64,000 nucleotides of DNA from Peptoniphilus senegalensis JC140 (GCF_000321025.1 NZ_HE610718.1:38872-102871); one strand, 5' to 3'. Shown: positions 16,594 through 25,804, counted from the first letter of the stretch. The notes: generated by a model not told the origin, from the sequence alone. Numbers and translations are program-made.

Positions 16594-17721
16594 TCACCTG
16601 TTCTTGAACTTTTTCATCCCTTGACTTATTTTTTCCACTACATAATCACATTCATCCTTTGTGTTGTTGTGATTTAGTGAAAGCCTAAGCATTGAAAGTG
16701 AATCCTCTTCGCTTCTTCCAATTGCCCTAAGTACATGAGATGGATTTATGCTTCCTGCTGCACAAGCAGATCCAGAAGATGTGCATATATCATACATATC
16801 AAGATACTGCACCATGGTTTGTGGCTTAGTGTCCCTTAGTGTGATATTAATATTTCCAGGAAGTCTCTTTTCTCTTGGACCATTTAAAATAATTCCATCA
16901 ATGTTTAAAAGTTTTTCAATAGTATAATCTCTCAAATCACTTGTGTAACTTATATTTTCATCAATGTCTTTATAGGCATCTTCTATTGCCTTTGCAAGAC
17001 CTACTATGGACGCCACATTTTCTGTTGAGGCTCTCATGCCCCTCTCTTGTTCTCCGCCATTTATAAATGGAGAAATTTCTGTGCCATCTTTGATGTATAA
17101 AATTCCAATCCCCTTGGGAGCACCAAGTTTGTGACCAGATAGAGAAAGCATATCTAGGTCTAAATCCTTTAGATTAAATTTGACATTTCCCATAGCTTGC
17201 ACTGCATCTGTGTGCAGTAAAATATTTTTATCTCTCGCAATTTTTGAAATTTCTTCTATTGGCTCAATAGTACCTATTTCATTATTTGCAAACATAATGG
17301 AAATTAATTTTGTATTTCCCTTAATCTTTTCACTTAATTCATCTAAAATTACAAAGCCTTCTTCATCAACTGAAAGTAGAGAATAGTCTGCTCCCCATTT
17401 TTTTACTGCTTTAAGTGAATTTAAAATAGCTGGATGTTCTATCTTTGATGATATTATATGATTTTTTTCCCTTGGATTCAATGATTCTTTTATAACCCAG
17501 TTATCTGACTCAGAGCCAGAGGATGTAAAATAAATTTCACTTGGCTTAGTTTTTAAAATTTCTGCAATTTTTATTCTTGAATTTTCAATTGCCGCCCTAG
17601 ATTTTTGACCCAGAGAATAAATTGCCGATGCATTCCCATAATTTTCTCTCAAATATGGGAGCATGGCATTAAAAACATTCTCTGTTACTTTTGTTGTGGC
17701 AGCATTGTCCATGTAAATCAT
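16594..17721 (-). CDS. Cysteine desulfurase, IscS/NifS type
   Basis: A PLP enzyme taking sulfur from cysteine as a persulfide, 375 residues. It has the class-I aminotransferase-V fold, the PLP lysine in SGHKLGAPKGIG near residue 200 and the flexible catalytic-Cys loop SSGSACAAGS near 315, as in IscS/NifS. It begins YMDNAATTKV. It is seven bases downstream of the Rrf2 gene and is a second desulfurase beside SufS in the same operon, so it probably supplies sulfur for tRNA thiolation or cofactors. No MnmA or ThiI gene is visible nearby. Confidence 0.92.
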   Translation of the reverse strand: MIYMDNAATTKVTENVFNAMLPYLRENYGNASAIYSLGQKSRAAIENSRIKIAEILKTKPSEIYFTSSGSESDNWVIKESLNPREKNHIISSKIEHPAILNSLKAVKKWGADYSLLSVDEEGFVILDELSEKIKGNTKLISIMFANNEIGTIEPIEEISKIARDKNILLHTDAVQAMGNVKFNLKDLDLDMLSLSGHKLGAPKGIGILYIKDGTEISPFINGGEQERGMRASTENVASIVGLAKAIEDAYKDIDENISYTSDLRDYTIEKLLNIDGIILNGPREKRLPGNINITLRDTKPQTMVQYLDMYDICTSSGSACAAGSINPSHVLRAIGRSEEDSLSMLRLSLNHNNTKDECDYVVEKISQGMKKFKNR

Positions 17722-17728
17722 AAATACC

Positions 17729-18124
17729 TCACATGTCTGCCAGAGTCATGGACTCCATTACATCTTCAATTTTTCCTTGAAGTTTTGATAAAATATCTCT
17801 AGTTGCACAGTCCTTTAGCTTGCCACAATTGGAATTTTTGCCAAGGTCACAACAAGAAAGAGACATATCGCCTTCAAGGGCATTTATTATTTCTCCTATT
17901 GCAATCTCCTTTGGATCTCTCGACAATACATAGCCGCCACCTGCTCCTCTTATGGATTTCACAAGGTCAGCTTTGCGTAACATAGTGAAGAGTTGTTCCA
18001 AATAAGATTCAGATAAATTTTCCTCTTTTGCAATATCCTTTAGTGCAATAGGGCCCTTGCCCATATTTTCTTTTAAATTATACATCGCCATTAAACCATA
18101 ACGGCCTTTTGTAGAAAGTTTCAT
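17729..18124 (-). CDS. Rrf2-family regulator with IscR-like cysteines
   Basis: A 131-residue winged-helix repressor. The N terminus MKLSTKGRYGLMAMYNL and the wing SIRGAGGGYVLSRDP (57-71) are typical of Rrf2 proteins. Cys91, Cys92, Cys100 and Cys106 sit where IscR binds its [2Fe-2S] cluster (C92-x7-C100-x5-C106 against C92-x5-C98-x5-C104 in E. coli). CymR-type regulators lack these cysteines. Placed between sufU and the second desulfurase, it most likely senses cluster supply and controls this operon; the inverted repeat over the suf promoter is a candidate operator. Confidence 0.88.
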   Translation of the reverse strand: MKLSTKGRYGLMAMYNLKENMGKGPIALKDIAKEENLSESYLEQLFTMLRKADLVKSIRGAGGGYVLSRDPKEIAIGEIINALEGDMSLSCCDLGKNSNCGKLKDCATRDILSKLQGKIEDVMESMTLADM

Positions 18125-18135
18125 TTAATCACCTC

Positions 18136-18591
18136 TTATGATGGAATAAAAGAGCCTTCTTCTTTATTATTTTCTAACATATCCTTTAATGTGTACCATG
18201 ATAGGACTGCACACTTTACTCTAGCAGGAAGGGTCCTAATAGATTCAAAGGCAATAGCATCATCAAGGTCTTCTAGTTCATCTGGGTCAGTGACCTCTCC
18301 CTTAACCATTCCAATAAATTTTTTTGCCCTTTCAATAGCATCTTCAACTTTTATTCCCTTTACATTGTCACACATTATAGATGTTGAAGCTTGTGAAATT
18401 GCACAGCCGTGTCCCATGTAGGAGATGTCCTTTATTATTCCATCTTCTACCTTTAATTCAAGAGTTATTTCATCGCCGCAACTTGGATTATGACCAAGTT
18501 CCTTATGAGTGTAGTCCTCTAGTTCATGTCTATTGTGTTTATTTCTTGAGTGCTCCAAAATTAATTCTGTGTAAATATTATCAAGATTCAA
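18136..18591 (-). CDS. sufU: SufU sulfur-transfer protein
   Basis: A zinc-dependent sulfurtransferase that takes persulfide from SufS and feeds it to SufB. The 151-residue protein keeps the four zinc ligands: Cys and Asp in NPSCGDEI near 38-42, Cys in TSIMCDNV near 73, and Cys in ARVKCAVLSW near 127. The insertion distinguishing SufU from IscU is present (VKGEVTDPDELEDLDD). It overlaps sufS by 11 bases and precedes the Rrf2 gene by 11 bases. Confidence 0.95.
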   Translation of the reverse strand: MNLDNIYTELILEHSRNKHNRHELEDYTHKELGHNPSCGDEITLELKVEDGIIKDISYMGHGCAISQASTSIMCDNVKGIKVEDAIERAKKFIGMVKGEVTDPDELEDLDDAIAFESIRTLPARVKCAVLSWYTLKDMLENNKEEGSFIPS

Positions 18592-19822
18592 TTCCTAAAA
18601 TCCTCCTTACATCTTCAAGATGTTCTACGAAATAATCAATTTCTTCCACTGTGTTATAAATGGCAAAACTTGCCCTACATGAGAAGTTTGAACCCAAAAA
18701 TCTGTGAAGTGGTTGGGCACAGTGATGACCTGATCTTATGGCAATGCCAAAAGTGTCAAGGATTGATGCAACATCGTGAGGATGAGCTTCTTTAAAGTTA
18801 AAAGATATTACTGGTGCTCTGTTTTTGTTACTTGTTGTGTAAACTTCAAGATAATCTAATTTTTTTAATTTGTCATAACAATAGTCAGTCAAATATCTTT
18901 CGTACTCGTCGATTTTTTCCATGCCATATTTATTTATAAAATCAATGGCTGCTGCAAGGTTTACTGCACCTTCAACATTTGCCGTTCCTGCTTCAAACCT
19001 TTGTGGTGCATCTAAGAAAGTTGTATGATCCTCGTAGACATATTCAATCATGTCGCCACCTGCTAGGAAGGGTTCTATTTGGTTTAATAAATTTTCTTTT
19101 CCATAAAGGACGCCAATTCCTAGAGCAGAATACATTTTGTGACCTGAAAATGCTAAAAAGTCCACATCAAGCTGGCTGACATTTACTTTTCTGTGAGGCA
19201 CAAGTTGTGCGCCGTCTAAAATAATTTTTGCATGAGAATGCTCTCTTGCGTATTTCACAATTTTTTCAATGTCAGGATTTGTTCCAACTACATTAGACGC
19301 TCCAGTGATTGATAAAATTTTTGTCTTTTCAGTAACTTTTTCTTCTATTTCAGAAAAAGGAATTTGCTTATCATCATCAATGTATAAATATTTTAATTTT
19401 GCACCAGTTTTTTTAGCAACTTCTTGCCAAGTAACTAAGTTTGAGTGGTGCTCCATTATTGAAATTAAAATTTCGTCGTCTTGGCTTAAATTGTTAAGTC
19501 CATAGGAATAGGCAACTAAATTTAGGGCTTCCGTTGCATTTCTCAAAAATACAATTTCTGATGCCTTTTTTGCTCCCACGAAGTCTGCCACTTTTTGTCT
19601 TGCATTTTCATAAACTTCAGTGGACTTCATGGCAAGATAGTGAGCTCCCCTGTGAGGGTTTCCATTTTCATTTTCATAAAAATTCTTTATATTTTCTATA
19701 ATTTCACGAGGCTTTTGTGTCGTTGCCCCATTGTCAAAATAGACAATGTCCTTGCCATTTGCTTTTAATTTTAAAAAGGGAAACTCTTTTCTAATATCTT
19801 CAATTTCATTTTTGGTAAACAT
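18581..19822 (-). CDS. sufS: Cysteine desulfurase SufS
   Basis: Group II cysteine desulfurase, 413 residues, supplying sulfur to SufU for iron-sulfur assembly. Key landmarks are VYFDNGATTQKP near 27, the PLP lysine in FSGHKMYSALGIG near 228 and the short catalytic-Cys loop RSGHHCAQP near 358. The short loop is characteristic of SufS and explains its need for SufU. It starts one base after sufD ends, and its 3' end overlaps sufU. Confidence 0.96.
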   Translation of the reverse strand: MFTKNEIEDIRKEFPFLKLKANGKDIVYFDNGATTQKPREIIENIKNFYENENGNPHRGAHYLAMKSTEVYENARQKVADFVGAKKASEIVFLRNATEALNLVAYSYGLNNLSQDDEILISIMEHHSNLVTWQEVAKKTGAKLKYLYIDDDKQIPFSEIEEKVTEKTKILSITGASNVVGTNPDIEKIVKYAREHSHAKIILDGAQLVPHRKVNVSQLDVDFLAFSGHKMYSALGIGVLYGKENLLNQIEPFLAGGDMIEYVYEDHTTFLDAPQRFEAGTANVEGAVNLAAAIDFINKYGMEKIDEYERYLTDYCYDKLKKLDYLEVYTTSNKNRAPVISFNFKEAHPHDVASILDTFGIAIRSGHHCAQPLHRFLGSNFSCRASFAIYNTVEEIDYFVEHLEDVRRILGIES

Positions 19823-19823
19823 A

Positions 19824-20870
19824 TTAATTCCCTCTCTTTATAATTTTTCTAACTGAAGTCCAAACTTCTTCTTTCAATTTTTCATCAGAAAGAGCATCAA
19901 TTGCACGAGAAAATTTTGATTCAACTATTAAGGCTTCAGCTTCTTCGTGGCTAATTCCTCTACTCATGAGATAAAAAATTTGTTCCATGTCAAGCTTTCC
20001 CGCACTTGATGCGTGATTACCAACTACATCATCTTCGTGAGCAAGCATTAGAGGAACTGAAACAGAATGAACTGTGTCATCAAGCAATATTGAATACTCT
20101 TCTTCTGAACCAACAGCTCCCTTTGCACCTTCTATAAATTGTAAGTTTGACTTAAAGTTTTTAAAGGCTTTATCCTTTAAGGCACCATTTACTAAAATAT
20201 CTGATTCAGTCTTCTTTCCTCTATGAATCATGTCGTAGTTCATGTTTAGATATTCGTCCTTTTGTCCAAAATAAATTGAATCTACTATTGATGAAGATTT
20301 TACTCCAATCAGCTCACATTTATAATTTGTGTAAAGTTTTGCTGCGCCAAGTTCATATTGATGAAGAGTTACCTTTGCGCCATCTTCTGTATAAATGCCA
20401 ATAGATTCAAGGACAAGGGACTTGTCATCATCTCTTGCAATGACAAAAACTTCTACTTCAGAATTTTCCTTTGCAAGAACTTTTATTACAGAATTTCTAA
20501 ATTTTTCGTCTTGACCACAAGATGTGTAATCAAGAACTACCTTTAATTTTGAATTTTTTTCTGCAAGAATGTGATGAAGGTCGAAGAGTTCAGAATAATC
20601 ATCATCTAATTCAAATAATTTATAATCTTCTTTTTCTTCATTTTCCTTTGTAGCATAAGAATTATAATAATTCAAAAATTTTCTATTTAATTCTAGTGCA
20701 TCTTCTGAAATTCCATATTTTATTTTTTCAAATCCAGAAATTTCTGTAGGATTTTTTTCTCCCATTTCTCTATATAATTTTCCCTTAATTTCAGGAATTT
20801 TTATTTCAGTTTCATTTACCTTTAAAAAACTATAAGTCTTAAAGGCAATTTCATTTCCAATTATATTCAT
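19824..20870 (-). CDS. sufD: Fe-S assembly scaffold subunit SufD
   Basis: SufD pairs with SufB and SufC in the SufBC2D scaffold. The 348-residue protein (short for the family, whose members often exceed 400) has a variable N terminus and a conserved beta-helix ending with AHEDDVVGNHASSAGKLDMEQIFYLMSRGISHEEA. Its His in VGNHASSAG corresponds to the conserved residue at the SufB-SufD interface. It lies seven bases after sufB and one base before sufS. Confidence 0.93.
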   Translation of the reverse strand: MNIIGNEIAFKTYSFLKVNETEIKIPEIKGKLYREMGEKNPTEISGFEKIKYGISEDALELNRKFLNYYNSYATKENEEKEDYKLFELDDDYSELFDLHHILAEKNSKLKVVLDYTSCGQDEKFRNSVIKVLAKENSEVEVFVIARDDDKSLVLESIGIYTEDGAKVTLHQYELGAAKLYTNYKCELIGVKSSSIVDSIYFGQKDEYLNMNYDMIHRGKKTESDILVNGALKDKAFKNFKSNLQFIEGAKGAVGSEEEYSILLDDTVHSVSVPLMLAHEDDVVGNHASSAGKLDMEQIFYLMSRGISHEEAEALIVESKFSRAIDALSDEKLKEEVWTSVRKIIKRGN

Positions 20871-20877
20871 CTTTCAC

Positions 20878-22290
20878 CTACCCAATTGCTCCAACAAGTT
20901 CAAGGTTAATAAGGTTATTCATTTCAACTGCATATTCCATAGGAAGTTCCTTTGCAATCGGCTCTGCAAATCCTCTTACAACCATTTCCTTTGCTTCTTG
21001 TTCAGATATTCCCCTTGACATCAAATAAAATATTACTGAGTCAGAAATTCTTCCAATTTTTGCTTCGTGTCCAATGTCAATATCATTATTTTCAATTTTT
21101 ATTGTAGGAATTGTATCTGACCTAGACTTACTATCAAGCATCAAGGATTCACATGATGTAGAGTTCTTTGAACCAACAGCATTTTCTTTTATTTCAACAA
21201 GGCCTCTATAAATTGCAATTCCACCAGACTTTGAAATTGACTTAGTGTTTATAGTTGACTTAGTGTGTGGTGCTGCATGAACAACTTGTGCACCTGTATC
21301 AAGATTTTGTCCTTCGCCTGCAAATGAAATTCCAGTAAACTCACTGGATGCATTTTCTCCAACTAAAATTGATGCAGGGTAAAGCATAGAAACCTTTGAG
21401 CCAAAGGAACCTGAAACCCATTCGATTTTTCCATTTTTTTCTACAATGGCTCTCTTTGTATTTAAGTTGTACATATTTCTTGACCAATTTTCAATTGTCG
21501 AATATCTAAGAGTTGCATTTTCGCCAACAAAAAGTTCAACTGCACCTGCGTGCAAGTTTATTACATTGTACTTTGGAGCAGAGCAGCCTTCGATGAAGTG
21601 ACAATAAGCACCCTCTTCTACAATAATAAGTGTGTGTTCAAATTGACCTGCACCTGGGGCGTTAAGTCTAAAGTAAGATTGTAGAGGAATATCTACATTT
21701 ACTCCCTTTGGCACATAGACAAAAGACCCACCAGACCAAACTGCATAGTGAAGAGCAGCATACTTGTGAAGATTTGGTGTAATACATTTACTAAAATATT
21801 TTTTTACAATTTCTGGATATTTTTTAAGTCCACTTTCAAAGTCAGTATAGATTACTCCTTGGTCAGACAAATATTTTTGAATGTTGTGATATACAACTTC
21901 AGAGTCATATTGTGCTCCAACACCAGAAAGCATTGATTCTTTTTCTGCCTCAGGTATACCAAGCTTATCAAAGGTATCTCTTATTTCATCAGGAACATTT
22001 TTCCAATCGTCAGACATATCTGCATCAGGTCTGATGTAAGTTGTGATTTTATCCATGTCCACTTCAGAAACATCTGGCCCCCACTCTGGATTTTTCTTTT
22101 CATTAAAAATCTTTAGAGCCTTTAGTCTGCTTTCAAGCATCCATTCTGGTTCGTCTTTCTCCTTAGAAATTTGTCTTACAATTTCTTCTGTAAGTCCCTT
22201 TTCAGTTTTTGATCTAAAAGTGAATTTATTTTTAATATCATAGACGCCACGGTCCATGTCTTCTACATAAGTTTTTTCTGTCTTAGTCAA
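20878..22290 (-). CDS. sufB: Fe-S assembly scaffold subunit SufB (TTG start)
   Basis: Main scaffold subunit of SufBC2D on which clusters are built, 470 residues. It matches SufB of Firmicutes throughout, with GLTEEIVRQISKEKDEPEWM near 33, YVPKGVNVDIPLQSYFR near 197, and a C-terminal IGHEAKIGRISDSVIFYLMSRG. The codon at 22288-22290 is TTG, six bases after AGAGGTG and immediately after the sufC stop; the first in-frame ATG (Met12) has no such site. A TTG start could lower SufB output relative to SufC. Confidence 0.96.
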   Translation of the reverse strand: MTKTEKTYVEDMDRGVYDIKNKFTFRSKTEKGLTEEIVRQISKEKDEPEWMLESRLKALKIFNEKKNPEWGPDVSEVDMDKITTYIRPDADMSDDWKNVPDEIRDTFDKLGIPEAEKESMLSGVGAQYDSEVVYHNIQKYLSDQGVIYTDFESGLKKYPEIVKKYFSKCITPNLHKYAALHYAVWSGGSFVYVPKGVNVDIPLQSYFRLNAPGAGQFEHTLIIVEEGAYCHFIEGCSAPKYNVINLHAGAVELFVGENATLRYSTIENWSRNMYNLNTKRAIVEKNGKIEWVSGSFGSKVSMLYPASILVGENASSEFTGISFAGEGQNLDTGAQVVHAAPHTKSTINTKSISKSGGIAIYRGLVEIKENAVGSKNSTSCESLMLDSKSRSDTIPTIKIENNDIDIGHEAKIGRISDSVIFYLMSRGISEQEAKEMVVRGFAEPIAKELPMEYAVEMNNLINLELVGAIG

Positions 22291-23037
22291 TTATTTCACC
22301 TCTTCTCTTATCCAATTAAATCCTTCTTTTTCGATTTTATCTATTAGAGAAGCGTCTCCTTCTTTTACAATTTGTCCGTCTAAAACTACATGGACAAAGT
22401 CAGGTTTAATGTTATCTATTAACTCTTTGTGGTGAGTGATAATCAAAACTGCATTGTCTTTATTTAAAAACTTCTCAATTCCACTGGAAACAATTCTTGT
22501 TGCATCAACATCAAGTCCTGAATCTGTTTCATCAAGAATGGCAAGTTTTGGATTTAACATAAGCATTTGAAGAATTTCATTTTTCTTTTTTTCTCCACCA
22601 GAAAAACCAACATTTAAGTATCTTTCTGCGTAGGAGGAGTCCATCTTTAACTCTTCCATTTCCTTTTGAATTTCCTTTTTGAATTTTAAAATAGAAATAT
22701 TCTTATCTTCCTTTAAAGATTTTGCTGTTCTAATAAAATTTTCTACAGAAATTCCTGGCACTTCTTCTGGAGTTTGGAAAGACATAAAAAGTCCCTTGTT
22801 AGCTCTCTTATCAGTTGAAAGTTCACTTATATCTTCTCCATCTAAAAATATTTTTCCACTTGTAACATTATAAACAGGATTGTCCATTATTACATTGGCA
22901 AGTGTAGATTTACCTGAACCATTTGGTCCCATAATTACGTGAACTTCGCCGTAATTAATCTTTAAATTAATATTTTTTAAAATCTCTTTATCTTCTACGC
23001 CTGCACTTAAATTTTCTATTCTCAATAACTCTGTCAT
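22291..23037 (-). CDS. sufC: SufC ATPase of Fe-S assembly
   Basis: A soluble ABC-type ATPase driving conformational change in SufBC2D, 248 residues. Walker A is GPNGSGKST (37-45), the signature SGGEKKKNEILQM lies near 150, and Walker B is LAILDETDSGLDVD near 170. The start ATG at 23037 follows GGAGGAAG; an 11-codon longer frame runs into the leader without a ribosome site. It is the first gene of sufC-B-D-S-U-rrf2-desulfurase-AI2E. Confidence 0.96.
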   Translation of the reverse strand: MTELLRIENLSAGVEDKEILKNINLKINYGEVHVIMGPNGSGKSTLANVIMDNPVYNVTSGKIFLDGEDISELSTDKRANKGLFMSFQTPEEVPGISVENFIRTAKSLKEDKNISILKFKKEIQKEMEELKMDSSYAERYLNVGFSGGEKKKNEILQMLMLNPKLAILDETDSGLDVDATRIVSSGIEKFLNKDNAVLIITHHKELIDNIKPDFVHVVLDGQIVKEGDASLIDKIEKEGFNWIREEVK

Positions 23038-23095
23038 ACTTCCTCCATTTATAAAAAATAATTCATACAAAATTACTATGTTTTTTCTATTAACT

Positions 23096-23123
23096 ATAAT
23101 AACACAAGTTATTTAATAATCAA
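23096..23123 (-). promoter_or_regulatory. Candidate suf operon promoter
   Basis: Minus-strand TTGATT (23118-23123), a 16-base spacer and TATTAT (23096-23101). It lies about 60 bases before the sufC start and is the only good candidate in the gap. Confidence 0.5.
23098..23113. promoter_or_regulatory. Inverted repeat AATAAC-acaa-GTTATT, candidate Rrf2 operator
   Basis: A perfect 6-4-6 inverted repeat overlaps the -10 region and spacer of the suf promoter. Rrf2 regulators bind dyads of this size, and one is encoded in the same operon. The link is inference. Confidence 0.4.
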
Positions 23124-23137
23124 ATATTTATTGCAAT

Positions 23138-23160
23138 AAAAAAACTAGGCTTAACCTAGT
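23138..23160 (-). terminator. Terminator after the yraN gene
   Basis: Minus-strand ACTAGG/CCTAGT (23155-23160 with 23144-23149) is followed by seven T. It ends the ychF-HAD-rbgA-rnhB-yraN group. Confidence 0.85.
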
Positions 23161-23520
23161 TTATGAAAGCATAAATGCCGATTCTATGTGATTGATTTCC
23201 TTTTCCTTAAAATAAATTTCAATTATATCAAAACGCACCATTATATCAAAAAGATTTTTCTCCATAATATAGGCTGTTGCCGTTTGAATAATGTTTTGCA
23301 TTTTAAATTCAGTGACAGCTTCATAGGCGTCTCCATATTTTCTAGAGTTACGCGACTTAACTTCTACAAAAACAAGCTCGTCCTTATCTCTTGCAATAAT
23401 ATCTATCTCTGTTCCAAGAGCTCTATAATTTCTTTCTAATATAATGTAGCCCTTCTTCTCCAAAAATTTTGTGGCAATGTCCTCCCCACGATTTCCAAAA
23501 AATAAATTGTGTCCTACCAT
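23161..23520 (-). CDS. YraN/UPF0102 endonuclease-like protein
   Basis: A 119-residue protein of the UPF0102 family, a small PD-(D/E)XK nuclease-like fold of uncertain role. The motif GTEIDIIARDKDELVFVEVK (residues 37-56) contains the catalytic Asp and the E-x-K pair. It overlaps rnhB by seven bases. In many bacteria yraN neighbours rnhB and rbgA as here, suggesting a link to RNA-DNA processing that has not been proven. Confidence 0.9.
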   Translation of the reverse strand: MVGHNLFFGNRGEDIATKFLEKKGYIILERNYRALGTEIDIIARDKDELVFVEVKSRNSRKYGDAYEAVTEFKMQNIIQTATAYIMEKNLFDIMVRFDIIEIYFKEKEINHIESAFMLS

Positions 23521-24131
23521 AATTTTATATTCTTCAAAAATGATTTTCTGTGCATTTCTGTTGGCCCATAAGTCTTTAAAGCTTCCCTGTGATACTTCGT
23601 GGCATAACCCTTGTGCTTTTCAATGCCATAATTTGGATATTTTTCTGCCCACTTATTGCAAAGATTATCTCTATAAACTTTTGCAATTATTGAGGCACAG
23701 GCTATAGAGTAGCATGACTCGTCGCCCTTAATAATTGCTTTTTGAAAAATCCCAGTTTCAATTGTCTCCGCATCTATTAATACACAGTCTGTAATAATTT
23801 TTTTGCCTTCCTTATCACGTAAATTTTCAAGTGCATTTATCATGGAAATGTGAGTAGCCATTTTAATGTTAACTTTATCAATTATATCTGGGTTTGCCCT
23901 GCCAATGCCAACGGCAATAGAACTTTCCAAAATTTTTGTGTAGAGTTCTTCTCTCTTTTTGGGACTAAGTTTCTTTGAATCATTTACTCCGTCGATATAC
24001 TCATCCTTTGGCATAATAATTGCGCAGGAAACTACATCGCCAAAGAGACAACCTCTTCCAACTTCGTCTATGCCACAAATAAATTTATATCCCTTTTCGT
24101 AATATTCATTTTCAAAATTATAAAAACTCAT
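23514..24131 (-). CDS. rnhB: Ribonuclease HII
   Basis: Cleaves RNA in RNA-DNA hybrids and excises ribonucleotides from DNA. The 205-residue protein has the catalytic Asp-Glu in CGIDEVGRGCL (D22, E23), further acids in CVLIDAETIE near 117 and the YSIACASIIAKVYRD helix near 142, followed by the GYATKYH segment. It overlaps rbgA by 14 bases and yraN by seven. Confidence 0.96.
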   Translation of the reverse strand: MSFYNFENEYYEKGYKFICGIDEVGRGCLFGDVVSCAIIMPKDEYIDGVNDSKKLSPKKREELYTKILESSIAVGIGRANPDIIDKVNIKMATHISMINALENLRDKEGKKIITDCVLIDAETIETGIFQKAIIKGDESCYSIACASIIAKVYRDNLCNKWAEKYPNYGIEKHKGYATKYHREALKTYGPTEMHRKSFLKNIKLW

Positions 24132-24969
24132 TTGGCTCCTCCAAAGTTATTCTTCCAAGAGTCCCTTTTCTAAATTCGTCTAAAATTATTCCAGAAACTT
24201 TTTCATAATCTATAAAACCGCCGCGCATAAGTGCCCCTCTGTTTTTGCCTATTTCATCCATAATTTCAATACCTGACATAGCTTCAATGTCAGAAAGTCT
24301 ATATCTTTCTTCAAGGGAAGATGGAGCAATATTTTTTAATTTTTCAATTAATTTTAGGGCTAGAGTCTCTCTATCCATAATCTCATCTTTAATTGCACCA
24401 GTAAAGGCAAGATTTAATCCAACTTTTTCTTGGAACTTTGGCCACAAAACTCCTGGTGTGTCTAAGAGATGAAGTTTTGAGTGAATTTTTATCCACTGAT
24501 TAGTCTTTGTTACTCCTGGTCTATTGCCAGTCTTTGCAGACTTTGTGCCAGAAATTGAATTTATAAAGGTTGACTTGCCAGAATTTGGTATGCCCACAAT
24601 CATCGCTCGAAGTGGACCTTTTTTTAGACCCTTGTCCTCATATTTTTTTATCTCTTCTGCCATGAGCTCTTCAGATTTTTTTACAACTAAATTTACATTT
24701 GGCTTCATTGCATTGTAGGAAATGGCAAAGTTATTTTCGTCAGTAATCTTTTCCATCCACTCTTCATTTAATTTTGGATTCGATAAATCTGACTTATTAA
24801 ATATCAAAAGTCTCTTTTTATTTTTTAAAAGGTCATTAAAGAGAGGATTCCTACTTGAATAAGGAATGCGAGAGTCAATTATTTCAATTACAAAATCAAC
24901 TAGCTTTAATTTTTTCTCTATGTCCTCAATGGTCTTTTTCATGTGACCTGGATACCAGTTAATATTCAT
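24118..24969 (-). CDS. rbgA: Ribosome biogenesis GTPase RbgA/YlqF
   Basis: A circularly permuted GTPase needed for late 50S assembly, 283 residues. The G motifs occur in permuted order: G4 NKSD near 58, G1 GIPNSGKST near 128, G3 DTPGVLWP near 176. The N terminus MNINWYPGHMKKT and the C-terminal RNA-binding domain fit RbgA. It stops within rnhB and starts immediately after the HAD gene. Confidence 0.95.
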   Translation of the reverse strand: MNINWYPGHMKKTIEDIEKKLKLVDFVIEIIDSRIPYSSRNPLFNDLLKNKKRLLIFNKSDLSNPKLNEEWMEKITDENNFAISYNAMKPNVNLVVKKSEELMAEEIKKYEDKGLKKGPLRAMIVGIPNSGKSTFINSISGTKSAKTGNRPGVTKTNQWIKIHSKLHLLDTPGVLWPKFQEKVGLNLAFTGAIKDEIMDRETLALKLIEKLKNIAPSSLEERYRLSDIEAMSGIEIMDEIGKNRGALMRGGFIDYEKVSGIILDEFRKGTLGRITLEEPNEFL

Positions 24970-25797
24970 TTAATCACCAAACAAAACCTTGTCTAAAATT
25001 TTTACTGCGCCATTATTGTTGTTATCATAATCAGATATGACACTTGCAACTTCTCTTAGCCTTTCAACACCATTTTTCATGGCAATGCCAAGTCCAACAT
25101 TTTCTATTAACATAACATCATTGGAGTCATCCCCAATTGCGGCAACATCTTTTAAATCCACATTCCTAATTTCTGCGTATTTTTTTACTCCATAAAATTT
25201 GTCGCCAGATTTTTGCAAAACTTCCAGCATCCACTTTGGCTCTCTTTTAATTTTCATGATGTGAAAATTAAATCTGTCAGAAATTTTATCTCTCATTCTA
25301 TTTCTTAGATGAACTAAATCGTCATGACTTCCGGCAAAAACAATAGAAAGAGGATTGCCCTCTAAGTTGTCGAAATTATCAAGTCCCAAATTTCTTCCTC
25401 TAAAGGCATCAACATAAGTACCCTCTAAGTTTGAGAAATTCTTTTTCTTATAGACAAGGTCAATGCCATCATCTCTTTGTATATGAAGAGAAGTGTAAAT
25501 ATTGTCATTGTCATCAAAGGCCATTACTTTTTTCAAATCTTCATCCTTAATTGGATTAACATATTTGACTTTGCCACTTAAATTATCTCTAATTACATTT
25601 CCATTGTTGCAAATTAAATCTATGTCTACATTATTTCCCACAAATTTATGAGCAGAATAGTATTCTCTTCCCGTAGCCACTACTGGGATAATATTATTTG
25701 ATTTTAGTTTTTGTACAAAGGATTCAAAACTCTTTGTAATTACTTTATCAGTAGTCAATAGAGTTTCATCTAAATCCATAGAAACCATTTTAATCAT
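24970..25797 (-). CDS. Cof-type HAD-superfamily phosphatase
   Basis: A 275-residue HAD hydrolase of the Cof (IIB) class, likely a sugar- or nucleotide-phosphate phosphatase. Motif I is MDLDETLL (residues 7-14), motif II is VVATGR near 39 and motif IV is AAIGDDSNDVMLI near 225, with a IIB cap between. Substrate is not predictable. The SD AGGTGATTT precedes the ATG, and it lies seven bases after ychF. Confidence 0.9.
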   Translation of the reverse strand: MIKMVSMDLDETLLTTDKVITKSFESFVQKLKSNNIIPVVATGREYYSAHKFVGNNVDIDLICNNGNVIRDNLSGKVKYVNPIKDEDLKKVMAFDDNDNIYTSLHIQRDDGIDLVYKKKNFSNLEGTYVDAFRGRNLGLDNFDNLEGNPLSIVFAGSHDDLVHLRNRMRDKISDRFNFHIMKIKREPKWMLEVLQKSGDKFYGVKKYAEIRNVDLKDVAAIGDDSNDVMLIENVGLGIAMKNGVERLREVASVISDYDNNNNGAVKILDKVLFGD

Positions 25798-25804
25798 AAA
25801 TCAC

